64,000 nucleotides of DNA, from positions 255,998 through 319,997 of the forward strand of contig NW_005178676.1 in the NCBI RefSeq assembly GCF_000350225.1, read 5' to 3'. The DNA comes from Chondrus crispus. Taxonomy: Eukaryota; Rhodophyta; Florideophyceae; Gigartinales; Gigartinaceae. Below, in pieces: positions 1-8,511 of the stretch. The position numbers were made by a program, and so were the translations under genes. How positions within the stretch are numbered: position 1 is the stretch's first letter; every line of letters begins with the position of its first letter. The notes under the pieces were generated by a model. The model did not search any database. It saw only the letters and a program-made list of their open reading frames with translations, and had not been told where the DNA came from.

Positions 1-2358
1 CTTAAAATGAGATCCGCGGTCGGACACCCAGAAGAGAGAGACCCCAAAAAGAGAAAACCATTTTCTCAGGGCGCGCACAGTGTTTGTGGCATCTGCGGCG
101 TCGCTTTCTTCTAGAAGCACGAAGGATGATGCATCGTCTTTGATGATGAGGACATATACAGGTCCAGAGTTGCTCTCCCCGAGGTACAAATAATCGAAAT
201 GAATCAACTCTTTCGGAGTAGTGGAATGCATAGCATTTGAAAGTGGCCTGGGAATACGTTGGCCGCCAATTGTTACAAGGCAGTGCATACAAGTGTTGCA
301 AAATGCTGTGATATCCGTCTTCATCTTTTTCCAGCAAAAGTGTGCTTTGATGTTTTCATATGTGGTGTCCACGCCTCGATGTCCGCTTCGCCCACAATGT
401 CCAATGATGCAAATTCGTAGCTGAAGTTCCTTAGAACGAGATGGGATCCATACAGCATTTCTGTTGGTTCGATAAAGACCATTCTTGATAGTCGACGGCG
501 GTGTTTCCCCCCATTCAGAAATGCCTTTCTGCTGCTCGCGTTTGATGTCTGCTAGCTTTGGCCACGTGAAATCCGGGTCGAGGTCAGGTGCAATTGGTGC
601 CTGAAAAAGAGCGCCAAGTGTCCCATGAATTATACCACCAATTCGGCCGCCCCATCGAGATAAAAGATCCGCCCAGCAGTTGTCATCTCCGGATATATGG
701 TTGATCGTATACCGGAAAGCGGAAAGTTGCATGGCCCATCGCTCGATTTTGTTGACTGTGTGCTTCGCTATTCGAGGGTTAACAATAACAGGGTGGAATA
801 TGAAAGTCAAGTTCTTATGGTCTGTGAATAAAATGAAGCCCTCTGGACGCAACAGCATGTAGTCGAGTGGAGTCACGGATGTCACGATGGCAAAAGCTTC
901 TTTCTCAGGAGTGGACCAATGGAATGAGGACTTCTTGAAGGACCCGGAAAGAAATGCCAGTGGTTCATGGTGCTGGTTTTCGAAGTCCTCATCCAAATGG
1001 ATTTTTGGAATTTGCGTTAATGTCCCAGCCCAGTGTGTTTCGGAGGCATCCGTGAAAAGGCAAAGAATTTTCTCTGGGTCTGGATGAGCGAGTGTTACGG
1101 CGTTTCGAAGTGCCTCTTTAACCACCGTAAATGTCTGATCGTGATCTGAATTCCAGAATGTAGAATCAAGTGCTATTTTTGATGCCGCACGCTTTGTCCG
1201 TCCACCAACTTTGATGTACACTTGTTCGAGGACCTGGGACAAGGGTTCAATGATCCTGGAAAATTCGGGAATGGTGAAGCGCATCCAATTTGCCGCGCAT
1301 ACAAATTGTTGCAAATCACCACCAGTTTTGGGTCGAGGCATATTCACGATAGCCTCTAACCGTCTCGGGTCGAGTTTGATTCCATCCGCGCTTATTGTAC
1401 GTCCACACCACGTGACCTCGCGCAGAAAAAGTTTGCACTTGGCTGCATGAAGCTTCAGGTTTCCCTTCCTACAAATTTCGAAAAAGACTCGGAGGGTGTC
1501 CAGCAGGTCTCTGCAATTTTTGTGGTGAAGGAGAAGGTCTTCCAGCCATTGGAGAATGTTATCCCGTAACGATAGACATAGGTTTCCTACTGTACTCTGA
1601 AAGTAGGAAGTTGCATTCGTCTGCCCATGCATTACTCGCGTGGGTGTGAAGACGCCGTCGGGCGTTATAAAACTTTGGCATTCTTGCGATTCTGAGTCCA
1701 GCGGCATCTGCCAGTAGCCATGACATAAATCGATGATGGAAAAGCAGCAATCTCCTGCCAATTCGGAGGTTATTGACTCGAGATCAGGCATCGGCCAGGT
1801 GTGCGGAATTGTTTGACTGTTCACTGGTCGCAGGTCAACCGTGAATCTGAATTTCTCCGGTCCATCCTTTGGTACAATTAGCGGTGCGCATGCCCATTCA
1901 CTTGAATTGTTTCGTCGCACAAGCCCGAGAGACAGTAATTCGTCTACTTTCTTACGAAGAAATTTGGCTTGCGGTGGCGAGTATCGGCGGACTTTAACAC
2001 GAATAGGAATGGCATCTGGCCTGAGGCGAATGCACATTGGCTGCACACTGGCAGGCGGATCAGCCCCCAGCCTTGTTCTGAAAATATCCCTGTAGCCATA
2101 GACTAAGTCCTGTAATTCTTCGTGATACTCTTCTGGTAGGCCGCCCTGAATGGCTTCCTGAATTCGTTCTTTCAATTGTGAATCTGTGTCTGACTCTTGA
2201 TCGATTCCAAATGAAATGTTAGAATCTTTGGAGACTGGGCCATCATCTGGAGTGTCCCCATAAAGAATTGGAGACTCATCAGGGGAACCGTTTTCCGAGT
2301 CGCTGTAAGAGGTACCGTCATCCGAAGAGAACCCTGAATTTACCTCCTCTGAATCAGT
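1..2358 (-). CDS. Gy1 Pol: reverse transcriptase, RNase H, integrase (partial)
   Basis: Long open minus-strand frame that reaches the window edge. An acidic spacer (about 2358-2130) leads to the reverse transcriptase, with FTVDLRPVN near 1850, the palm segment DLCHGYWQMPL near 1710 and WLEDLL near 1550. The connection holds LFLREVTWCGRTI near 1430. RNase H follows, with LFTDASETHWAG near 1060 and FTDHKNLTF near 820. The integrase zinc-binding part has GHCGRSGHRG near 390 and CNTCMHC near 290, then a core beginning near 215 with KDDASSF and SDRGSHF near the edge. It would copy element RNA into DNA and insert it. The rest lies outside the window. Confidence 0.8.
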
Positions 2359-3548
2359 GGAGTTCTGGGTATGGGCGTTAGACGTGTAACCGCGAAGTAG
2401 TATACGTGACAGACGTCCAGGAGTTTTGGGGGAGTATCCTCTTTGGTGGAAAGTGCTGAAGAAAACCCAATGTTCGAAAAGTCTGCGTCGTGGAATTGAT
2501 TTCGCACATGCTTCAGATGCTCGTCCAAATTAAATCCTATCGCCTGAAGAACTGGGCGAGCGATAAGAATTTCGGGCATGTACTCCTTGAAAACAAGTAA
2601 TTCCAAGTTGCGGAGATGGAGTGGTCCTTCTGGAATATTGAGAGTAACAGAAACACGGACCTTTGTGTGGGCGCAATAAACTTGCGAATCTTCTTCCGCA
2701 TTTGCTCCTATAGCTAGACTCATTCTGATTGGTTCGCGAAGGGTTAGAGTGTTAACATATACACCATCATCAGCGCACTGTTTGATGTGTTGCTCGCTGA
2801 GAGCAGAATGGTCCGCACCGTAATCGCCGTTAACGATTACGTTTACACTGTCCGCCAATTTTGCGAAGTACCGTCCTGAACCTTGCAGCGCATGACATGC
2901 TTCCTGTGTTTGCGACATAACGCTTAAACGTCCCTTTTCCGATCGAGTCTTGTAGAATTCTTTTAACAAAGAATATTTCTCCTCGTCTGTTGAAAGAGGG
3001 CAGTCCTTCACATAATGTCGTTTCTTACATTTGGAAACATTTAAACAAAAGGGTAACTCAATGACACCTCCCGTGTTTTCAGATCCGACGCCGTTCGAAC
3101 GTGAATCTGTGGAGTTGTTTGAACCTCTATTGCTGTTTCCTCGTGTGCCTTGGTTGCTTCGGCCGCCTCTGTTCCATTTCCGCGTGGAACCATATGTATC
3201 GTTTTTCAATTTGCCATTTCCGTTTCCTGACTTCGCAGAACCGTCTCTTGTCTTGTCTTGCTTTTCAGCACCAATCTTCGTAGTTACGGAATCAGAATCT
3301 CTCGTAGTCTGCCGAATGGATACAAATTCGTCGCATCGAACGGCTTGATTATCAACGTAGCGATAAAACTGCATCCAATCCTTTTTCAAATCATGCCTAC
3401 TCAAGGAAAGGTCGTTTTCAATTTTTTCCTTGAGTGCAGGAGGCTTCAGCAGTGTGCAAATGTGTGCGGTGGCCTGTTTGGGATTTTTCTGAATGAGGTC
3501 TCCCCACCGTCGGACACGAAGAAAAGTTTTGTAGTCCATGAAGAGCAC
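2340..3548 (-). CDS. Gy1 Gag C-terminus and aspartic protease
   Basis: 402-residue frame. The first 150 residues are Gag-like and then Ser/Asn/Gly-rich (basic, SRGSNNSTDSR type). A knuckle-like CLNVSKCKKRHYVKDC lies near residue 170. It is a variant spacing of the CCHC nucleic-acid knuckle. A retropepsin-like segment with NGDYGADHSAL lies near residue 240, and the ILIARPVLQAIGFNLDEH type segment near residue 345 is the usual C-terminal fold of gypsy proteases. It overlaps the Gag frame upstream and the Pol frame downstream. Family assignment is from order and motifs. Confidence 0.7.
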   Translation of the reverse strand: MLFMDYKTFLRVRRWGDLIQKNPKQATAHICTLLKPPALKEKIENDLSLSRHDLKKDWMQFYRYVDNQAVRCDEFVSIRQTTRDSDSVTTKIGAEKQDKTRDGSAKSGNGNGKLKNDTYGSTRKWNRGGRSNQGTRGNSNRGSNNSTDSRSNGVGSENTGGVIELPFCLNVSKCKKRHYVKDCPLSTDEEKYSLLKEFYKTRSEKGRLSVMSQTQEACHALQGSGRYFAKLADSVNVIVNGDYGADHSALSEQHIKQCADDGVYVNTLTLREPIRMSLAIGANAEEDSQVYCAHTKVRVSVTLNIPEGPLHLRNLELLVFKEYMPEILIARPVLQAIGFNLDEHLKHVRNQFHDADFSNIGFSSALSTKEDTPPKLLDVCHVYYFAVTRLTPIPRTPLIQRR

Positions 3549-3976
3549 TTTGATGCGGAGTTCAGGATTTTTTCGTTGATGTTCATTCGAACAGATGACC
3601 GAATAGAATTATCCAGCTCGGTAGTTGTCAAAGTATCGAAGTTCACTGTCTCCTTCTCGTCCAGCCAATTTTTTAACGCCTCTTCAGAGAGTTCATCAAC
3701 GGAGGTAACCCCGTCAAATTCGTCGAATTCTACAAGCGATAGGAGAAGGTCTGGATCCAGCGAAGACTTGAGAGAAATTGCTGAAATGCTGCTACCAGTA
3801 GCTTGGGCATCATTGATGCGTAGCAAATATCGCTCACGCTCACGCAAAAAAGCATGGATGCTCTTCTGTCCAAGCCGACGTAGTTCCGGATGAGCAATGG
3901 GCGTAAATAGATGTTGACCCTGTAGCTGGGCCTGGCCGGAGTTTGAGTTCCCCGCCATGTTGAAAATTACAAGCAA
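3446..3976 (-). CDS. Gy1 Gag N-terminus
   Basis: 176-residue frame that starts at the right-hand end of the coding part and overlaps the Gag/protease frame. It is moderately acidic, with alternating helix-like stretches such as ELRRLGQKSIHAFLRERERY near residue 32. No zinc knuckle occurs in this part. The Gag assignment rests on its position upstream of the knuckle, protease and RT. MAGNSNSGQAQ, seven residues in, is an equally good start. Confidence 0.6.
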   Translation of the reverse strand: MLVIFNMAGNSNSGQAQLQGQHLFTPIAHPELRRLGQKSIHAFLRERERYLLRINDAQATGSSISAISLKSSLDPDLLLSLVEFDEFDGVTSVDELSEEALKNWLDEKETVNFDTLTTTELDNSIRSSVRMNINEKILNSASKCSSWTTKLFFVSDGGETSFRKIPNRPPHTFAHC

Positions 3977-4060
3977 TCGGAGTGATCGCTGTGGTCAGCT
4001 CGTAAGTTGAAATGTTGAGAGGTGGAAGTGCTCTGCCTTTTTTCTTACTAGCAATGAAGT

Positions 4061-4258
4061 GTGGCATTACTTATAGGGGATGTAGGGCGGTAGGTAAAGT
4101 GGGACATATAAAGAATAACAGGAACTAATACGGGCTAAGGTTGACAAAGACTAAAGTCGACGGAGCTTGACTCAGAAGGATGCAGCAGGAATCACCAATA
4201 ATAAATCATATTGATAGCACCCAGTTTGTCTTCGGTTATCCGTTGTTTAACTCCTTAC
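4061..4258. other. Intergenic, probably LTR/leader of Gy1
   Basis: About 200 bases without coding signal between Gy1 Gag and the next gene. This is where a 5' LTR or leader of Gy1 would sit. The partner LTR is outside the window, so no end can be fixed. No tRNA-3'-end match was recognised. Confidence 0.4.
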
Positions 4259-5029
4259 TTAGGTACAACATATCACGCAATTGTTGTGATGGCAAGGACC
4301 CAAGTGAGCTCGACCGTGACCGTTGAGCTTCCTGTTCTTCGTGGCCTGTGCCTCTGCTGGTGATAAACCAATCTTTTCTGTTTTCTGTTGAGTTGACCGA
4401 TCCCTGATCCCTCTTTCGACACACTGTGGTGCTCCTAGTTGTATTCCCTTCCCGCTGTGACACCGCTTCTTTGTTTCGACAACTCGGATATCGTACCTCT
4501 TCCTCCCACTGACTCCCGGATCACTGCTTCGAGTCCCACTACTACGTCGGCTGCTTTCTAACGCACCACAAAGTCCTTCGATGATCAATGTGTTCTTCTC
4601 CAGCTCCCGTCTAAGTAGCTTGTTGTTGTCATCAGCGTATTTAGTGGTAATGTTAGCCGTATAATATTCACGTCGCTTGTCTTGCAGCTCGGCCTTGAGA
4701 GTATTAACAAGTCTCACGAGGCTTTCCTTGTCCATGCTTTCCATGTCCATGCTTCCCTCATGTTCTTGCCTAAGAGACGCACCGCGAGGGCCACTGGGAA
4801 CCCCATCAGGGCTCTCTGCTGCTCCTGTGGATACCCTCAAGCCATCAACATTGAAGCCCCCACTTACTGACCCAGCGGGCCAAGGGCCATCATCGTCACT
4901 AAACGGGGTCTCTCCCTTCACACTCCACGACAACATCCGATGAAGTGCGCGAAGAACGAGATGCTCCAGTTGCTCGATGGTCGCCTCCAGGCGTAGTCCT
5001 GGACGTTCCAGCTGTAACACCTCCTGCAA
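4259..5029 (-). CDS. Hypothetical coiled-coil protein segment
   Basis: 256-residue frame of unknown function. A likely coiled coil covers about residues 93-150: acidic/Leu-rich with SLVRLVNTLKAELQDKR and a second helix around NNKLLRRELEKNTLIIEGL. The Ser/Arg and basic tail (SSRRSSGTRSSD) ends with Cys/His residues (GPCHHNNCVICC). It overlaps the Ala/Lys-rich frame at 4899-5029 in a different phase, so the two may be one gene joined by a small intron or disrupted by a frame change. I do not recognise the family. Host gene versus orphan element part is not settled. Confidence 0.4.
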   Translation of the reverse strand: MQEVLQLERPGLRLEATIEQLEHLVLRALHRMLSWSVKGETPFSDDDGPWPAGSVSGGFNVDGLRVSTGAAESPDGVPSGPRGASLRQEHEGSMDMESMDKESLVRLVNTLKAELQDKRREYYTANITTKYADDNNKLLRRELEKNTLIIEGLCGALESSRRSSGTRSSDPGVSGRKRYDIRVVETKKRCHSGKGIQLGAPQCVERGIRDRSTQQKTEKIGLSPAEAQATKNRKLNGHGRAHLGPCHHNNCVICCT

Positions 5030-6155
5030 CAGTTGTACCCGTAGTTTCAGTACTCCTCCGCGCCGGAATAGCTCGTCTCTGCATACCTGCCCTCGGTGTC
5101 CCCATACGTTGTCTGACGTTTTGCTGTACCATCCCTGCCCTCTCCGTCATACCACGCCTCGGCACTGCAACAGTTCTGACAGCACTGCCCGACGATGCAG
5201 GAGGCCTAGGGGCGGCGCCCGTTCCCGTTGAGGTCTCTGGCGTACCATCCCTTGGCGTAGCGCCCCTTTGCGTACCAGCCCGCGGCGTACCAGCCCGCGG
5301 CGTACCAGACCCCGCCGTACCAGCCCGCGCCGTATCAGACCCTGTCGTACCGGCCCCCGTCGTACCGGCACCCTTCGTACCGGCACCCTTCGTAACAGCC
5401 CCCGGCGGAACAGCCCCCGGCGGAGCACCCCTCGGCGGAACAACCCTCGGCGGAGCACCCCTCGGCGGAACATCTTTCGCCCTTGCGGCTGATGTGCCAG
5501 TGCTTGACTTACGGGCCCTTGGAGTGACTGCCCTCTGTTTAAAAGGTCTTGGCCCCACGGCCTTCTTTGTAAGAGGCCCAAGCGGTGGAGGTCGCGCCGG
5601 AGCCTTCGACGCGGCGGACATTGATGCGGGGGTGTGGGGCGCGGGCTTCGGAGCTGCAGCCTTCGGAGCTGCACCCTTCGCAGCTGCAGCGTGCGGAGCC
5701 ATAGCCGTCGCAGCCGTAGCGTTCGCAGCTGTAGCGTGTGGAGCCGTAGCCTTCGCAGCCGTAGCCTTCGCAGCTGTAGCCTTCGCAGCCGTAGCCTTCG
5801 CAGTCGTAGCCTTCGCAGCCGCAGGAGGTTTCGGAGCTGAAGCTTTCGCTTTGAGGGCTTTCCGTGTGGCTCCTTTCCTTGAGGAACCAGTCGATGGAGA
5901 TGCTGGTTTCCCCTTCGGTGCTACGCGTGAATATTTCGAGATTGCACGTACAGGGCCCGTGCCTAGTCTCGGGGAGGTCGTTTCGGATGGAGAGTGAGAG
6001 GGCATTTCGGAGCCGGGAACCGCAGGACGGGGAGCCCCTGCACGGGGACCCGCAGCACGGCGGACTTTTCTTGGTGGCAGCATATTTGGACGTACCGAAT
6101 TGAAGAACAACGGGGAGCGCGCAGTCCAAGAGAGGAGTGCTGTACTGGTCAACAC
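4899..6155 (-). CDS. Ala/Lys/Pro-rich low-complexity protein, histone H1-tail-like
   Basis: 418-residue frame. The more likely start is the Met of MLPPRKVRRAAGPRAG, about residue 25. Three repeat blocks are visible: AKATA pentads (about residues 112-145, 15-bp DNA units at about 5690-5820), PPRGA/PPGAV units (about 225-255, DNA about 5400-5470) and GTTGAGT/GTPRAGT units (about 258-310, DNA about 5270-5400). Lys-Ala-Thr-Pro repeats resemble linker-histone C-terminal tails and bacterial H1-like DNA-binding proteins, but no winged-helix H1 globular domain is visible. Copia A inserted only about 80 bp upstream of the start, so its promoter may be disturbed. A nuclear DNA-binding role is only an inference. 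Confidence 0.4.
   Translation of the reverse strand: MLTSTALLSWTARSPLFFNSVRPNMLPPRKVRRAAGPRAGAPRPAVPGSEMPSHSPSETTSPRLGTGPVRAISKYSRVAPKGKPASPSTGSSRKGATRKALKAKASAPKPPAAAKATTAKATAAKATAAKATAAKATAPHATAANATAATAMAPHAAAAKGAAPKAAAPKPAPHTPASMSAASKAPARPPPLGPLTKKAVGPRPFKQRAVTPRARKSSTGTSAARAKDVPPRGAPPRVVPPRGAPPGAVPPGAVTKGAGTKGAGTTGAGTTGSDTARAGTAGSGTPRAGTPRAGTQRGATPRDGTPETSTGTGAAPRPPASSGSAVRTVAVPRRGMTERAGMVQQNVRQRMGTPRAGMQRRAIPARRSTETTGTTVAGGVTAGTSRTTPGGDHRATGASRSSRTSSDVVVECEGRDPV
5268..5820. repeat. 15-bp-based minisatellite inside the Ala/Pro-rich gene
   Basis: Coding tandem repeats with a 15-base period. gtagccttcgcagcc-type units run across about 5690-5820, and gtaccagcccgcggc/gtaccggcacccttc-type units across about 5270-5400, with a further cggcgga-type block near 5400-5470. 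The period is a multiple of three, so length changes keep the frame. Long open frames on the opposite strand here are a by-product of the repeat composition. Confidence 0.75.
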
Positions 6156-6237
6156 GTTTTAAACATCCTTCCGATTTTGGATATTGTGGCCCATTGCCTC
6201 CAATGGGGCGTGTTTTCCCAAATTCACACAAGTACCC

Positions 6238-6349
6238 TGATAAATCGTAATCCTCATGGTTCGGTCTTTACTCGTCGTCGCCGTCTCGTGGGTCTAAATA
6301 CCGCGTGTGACAGACTGTAATGCGGACAGTCTGTCCTTGCGGTCCGTGA
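6238..6349 (-). repeat. Copia A 3' LTR (short form aligned to 5' LTR)
   Basis: 112 bases matching 21915-22026 with two differences, one of them in the terminal pair at the inner edge. The inner edge here lacks the TG start seen at the outer end of the 5' LTR. An element-strand TG start instead occurs 45 bases further in, inside a hairpin (6350-6421), so the full 3' LTR is probably 6238-6394. Confidence 0.85.
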
Positions 6350-6421
6350 CGCGTGCACCCTTCAGCGTCTGATGAAGAGATTTGCGGTCCGTCAGTCCCG
6401 GGGGACGCTGAGGGGTGCGCG
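6350..6421 (-). other. Copia A 3'-end hairpin enclosing polypurine tract and LTR start
   Basis: Plus-strand arms about 6350-6369 (cgcgtgcacccttcagcgtc) and 6404-6421 (gacgctgaggggtgcgcg) pair with few mismatches. The loop holds tgcggtccgtca (6383-6394), a second copy of the LTR edge, next to a G/C-rich PPT-like gtcccgggg (6395-6403). The same layout occurs in copia B, copia C and the TRIM. Confidence 0.8.
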
Positions 6422-7682
6422 CGGATGTAGAGCTGGGGTGTGCTCTTGGATCCGGGCTGCGGGTGCCGTTTGGTTGGATGATTTGACACAGCTCCTTGAA
6501 CCGAATGGGGCCTAGCGCTTTGGTGACCAGGTCGGCGGGGTTGTGCACGGTGGGGATGTGCTCTGCTGCTATGTTCGCGCTCTGAATGTGGTGCTGGAGG
6601 TGGTGGTGCCTCACATCGATGAGTTTGCGGCGACGTGTGGGGGCCGAGTTTTCGGCTATCTGGATCGTTGATTTGTTATCTATGAAGATGGTGGTGGGAT
6701 GTTGTTGGGGGTGCTGCATGTCCGCGAGCAGTCGGCGGAGCCATAGTGTTTGTTGAGCTGCGCGGGAGGCAGCTATATATTCAGCTTCACATGTGGATAG
6801 GGCCACGACGTCTTGCGGAGAGGAGGTCCATGCTATCGGTGAGTGCCCGATTGTGTGGATAATTCCTGTGAGTGACTTGCGACTTTTCGCGTTTGCGTAG
6901 TCGGCGTCGCTGTACGTTCGGAGGCAGACGGGTGAGCTGGCGTGGTAGGATATGGTTTGGGCCTTGGTGCCCTTGAGATACCGTAGTAGCCATTTGAGCT
7001 GATGCCAGTTTGCTTGTGTCGGTTGCTGGCTGTGACGTGTGAGCTGGTTGGTGGTATGATATGCGTCATATCGAGTGCTGTCGACGACATATCTCAGGTC
7101 TCCGAGGATGGAGCGATAGTGGCTGGCTAGGGTGGGGGAAATGGGTGCCGTCTCGTTCAGTGTTGTTTTGTTTGGTTTTTGCGGCGCGGGTGTGGTTTTG
7201 GGGTTGCATTCGGCCATGTTGTGCTTCTGGAGAATAGTTTCGATGGCCTGTTGTTGTGATACGTGTATGCTGCCTTGTGCATCTCGTATGATCTGCCAAC
7301 CGAGATACGTGGTTGGAAAACCGAGGTTCTTGATGGTGTACTTCTTCTGCAGCGTGGCCAGGAGGTCGTCGATTAGACGTTGGTTCGACGCGGTGACTAA
7401 AAAATCGTCCATGCTGACGGTGACGAGCAGCGTGCCGTCGGCCTTGGCGCCGGTGAACAGGCAGGGGTCACTGTCGCATTGGCGGTAGCCGTGCGATTTG
7501 AGGTGTTTTTGCAGTCCGGATGTGTAGCGGTGTCCTGCTGAGCGGCCTCCGTAGAGGTTGCCGAGAAGCTGTCCCGCTTGGTGGGGATGTTTCATTGTGC
7601 CGTCAAATCGTGAGTGCTGGCGGACGTAGACGGGGAATTTTTGGTCGTGGGACTCATGGAGGTATGCTGCGGTGATGTCCAT
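6350..7682 (-). CDS. Copia A Pol, reverse transcriptase C-part and RNase H
   Basis: 462-residue frame that continues into the 3' LTR. RT motifs: MDITAAYLHES (the DVKSAFLNG position), the palm motif LVTVSMDDFLVTA near residue 90 and GFPTTYLGWQI. The thumb and tether follow, with ILGDLRYVVDSTRYD and LKWLLRYLKGTKA. RNase H: TYSDADYANAKSRKSLTG near 257, ALSTCEAEYIAASRAAQQ near 293, IFIDNKSTIQIAENS near 331 and HIPTVHNPADLVTKALG near 375. The front part of RT is on the other side of Ch1. Confidence 0.9.
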
Positions 7683-7807
7683 ATATTGTACGGGCTATTG
7701 GTTTGCTGCGGCGATTGCGAGTAAGGTGCGTACAGATGTCTTTTCGGCCATGAATGTGGATGTTTTCTTTGGGTCGAAGTGCTGTCCTGCCTTCATGCGG
7801 TCACCTC

Positions 7808-8384
7808 TGTAGTACAATTGCGCGGAGGCGACGGCGCCACCGCTGCTGCCCCGGCGTACAGTGATCTCGGGTGTAAGCGCCAGCACAACCGTAAGGAGTT
7901 GTATTTACAGCTGGTGGCCGGTGCGGAGAACAGTAATACTCCACCGGCTACACGTGTGTAATCCGTACGGTCATAAGTAGTAATTAGTAGTTAATGGCAC
8001 AAATTTATCAATTGTGTACAGTAGCTGGTATACAGTAAGTAACAGCTACTGTAGCGGGACAGGTGTCCTGGCGTCCCACTTAGGGGTTAAGACCGGGGGC
8101 ACCTGCCCCGTCCCAGTAAAGAGGAGGCAGACTCGCCTCCCTTCCCTTTACGGCTAAGTGCTAACACCGTTCCGGTTTTCCTTTAGCTCGGGCTTCTAAC
8201 CCGTGACCGGCCGTCCGGGTATAACACCACCGACCGGCTGCGCGTCACCGGCCACGTGAGCCTTCCCTCTTTTCGAGTCCATCCGTACGGTTTTTATCCG
8301 CGCGTGGGTAACCCAGCGTCGCGTGCTCCCTCACCTCTAACCCCCCTCGTTCCGAGTGGTCGGGACGAAGGTAGTTATACCACA
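7808..8384 (+). repeat. Ch1 5' LTR
   Basis: 577 bases, TGTAGTAC...ATACCACA, equal in length to the copy at 18359-18935. It contains a perfect 10-bp inverted repeat (ACAGTAGCTG at 8018-8027 with CAGCTACTGT at 8043-8052) and a gaggc/gcctc stem near 8122-8141. Three bases (ttt) separate it from TGGTACTCTTGTGG at 8388, the probable primer-binding site, since TGG pairs with a tRNA CCA end. The tRNA is not identified. Confidence 0.95.
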
Positions 8385-8511
8385 TTTTGGTACTCTTGTG
8401 GAGGGTATAACTACAGAGGTTGAGCCCGCATTGGATCGCCAGCGCGAGCAATTACCGATCGGATTGAAAGAGGTCGAAAATCACCGCGTCGATCGCCAGT
8501 GATCATCGACG

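Larger units (their letters stand above)
1..4060 (-). mobile_element. Ty3/gypsy retrotransposon Gy1, 3' part beyond window
   Basis: Read on the minus strand, the order is Gag, CCHC-like knuckle, aspartic protease, reverse transcriptase, RNase H, integrase, which is Ty3/gypsy order with integrase last. The integrase runs off the left edge, so the 3' LTR is not in view. The 5' LTR should lie right of about 3976 but cannot be bounded without its partner. The pol part reads open where I checked it. Gag, protease and pol lie in three frames, of which one change may be natural frameshifting, so about one or two breaks. No age estimate is possible. Confidence 0.85.

Noticed and set aside
3258-3893. 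211-codon plus-strand frame opposite Gy1 Gag
   Set aside because: Antisense shadow of the Gag and knuckle region.
4945-5997. 350-codon plus-strand frame antisense to the Ala/Lys repeats
   Set aside because: Made of Val/Ala/Pro repeats forced by the 15-bp period; the minus-strand reading has the more protein-like ends.
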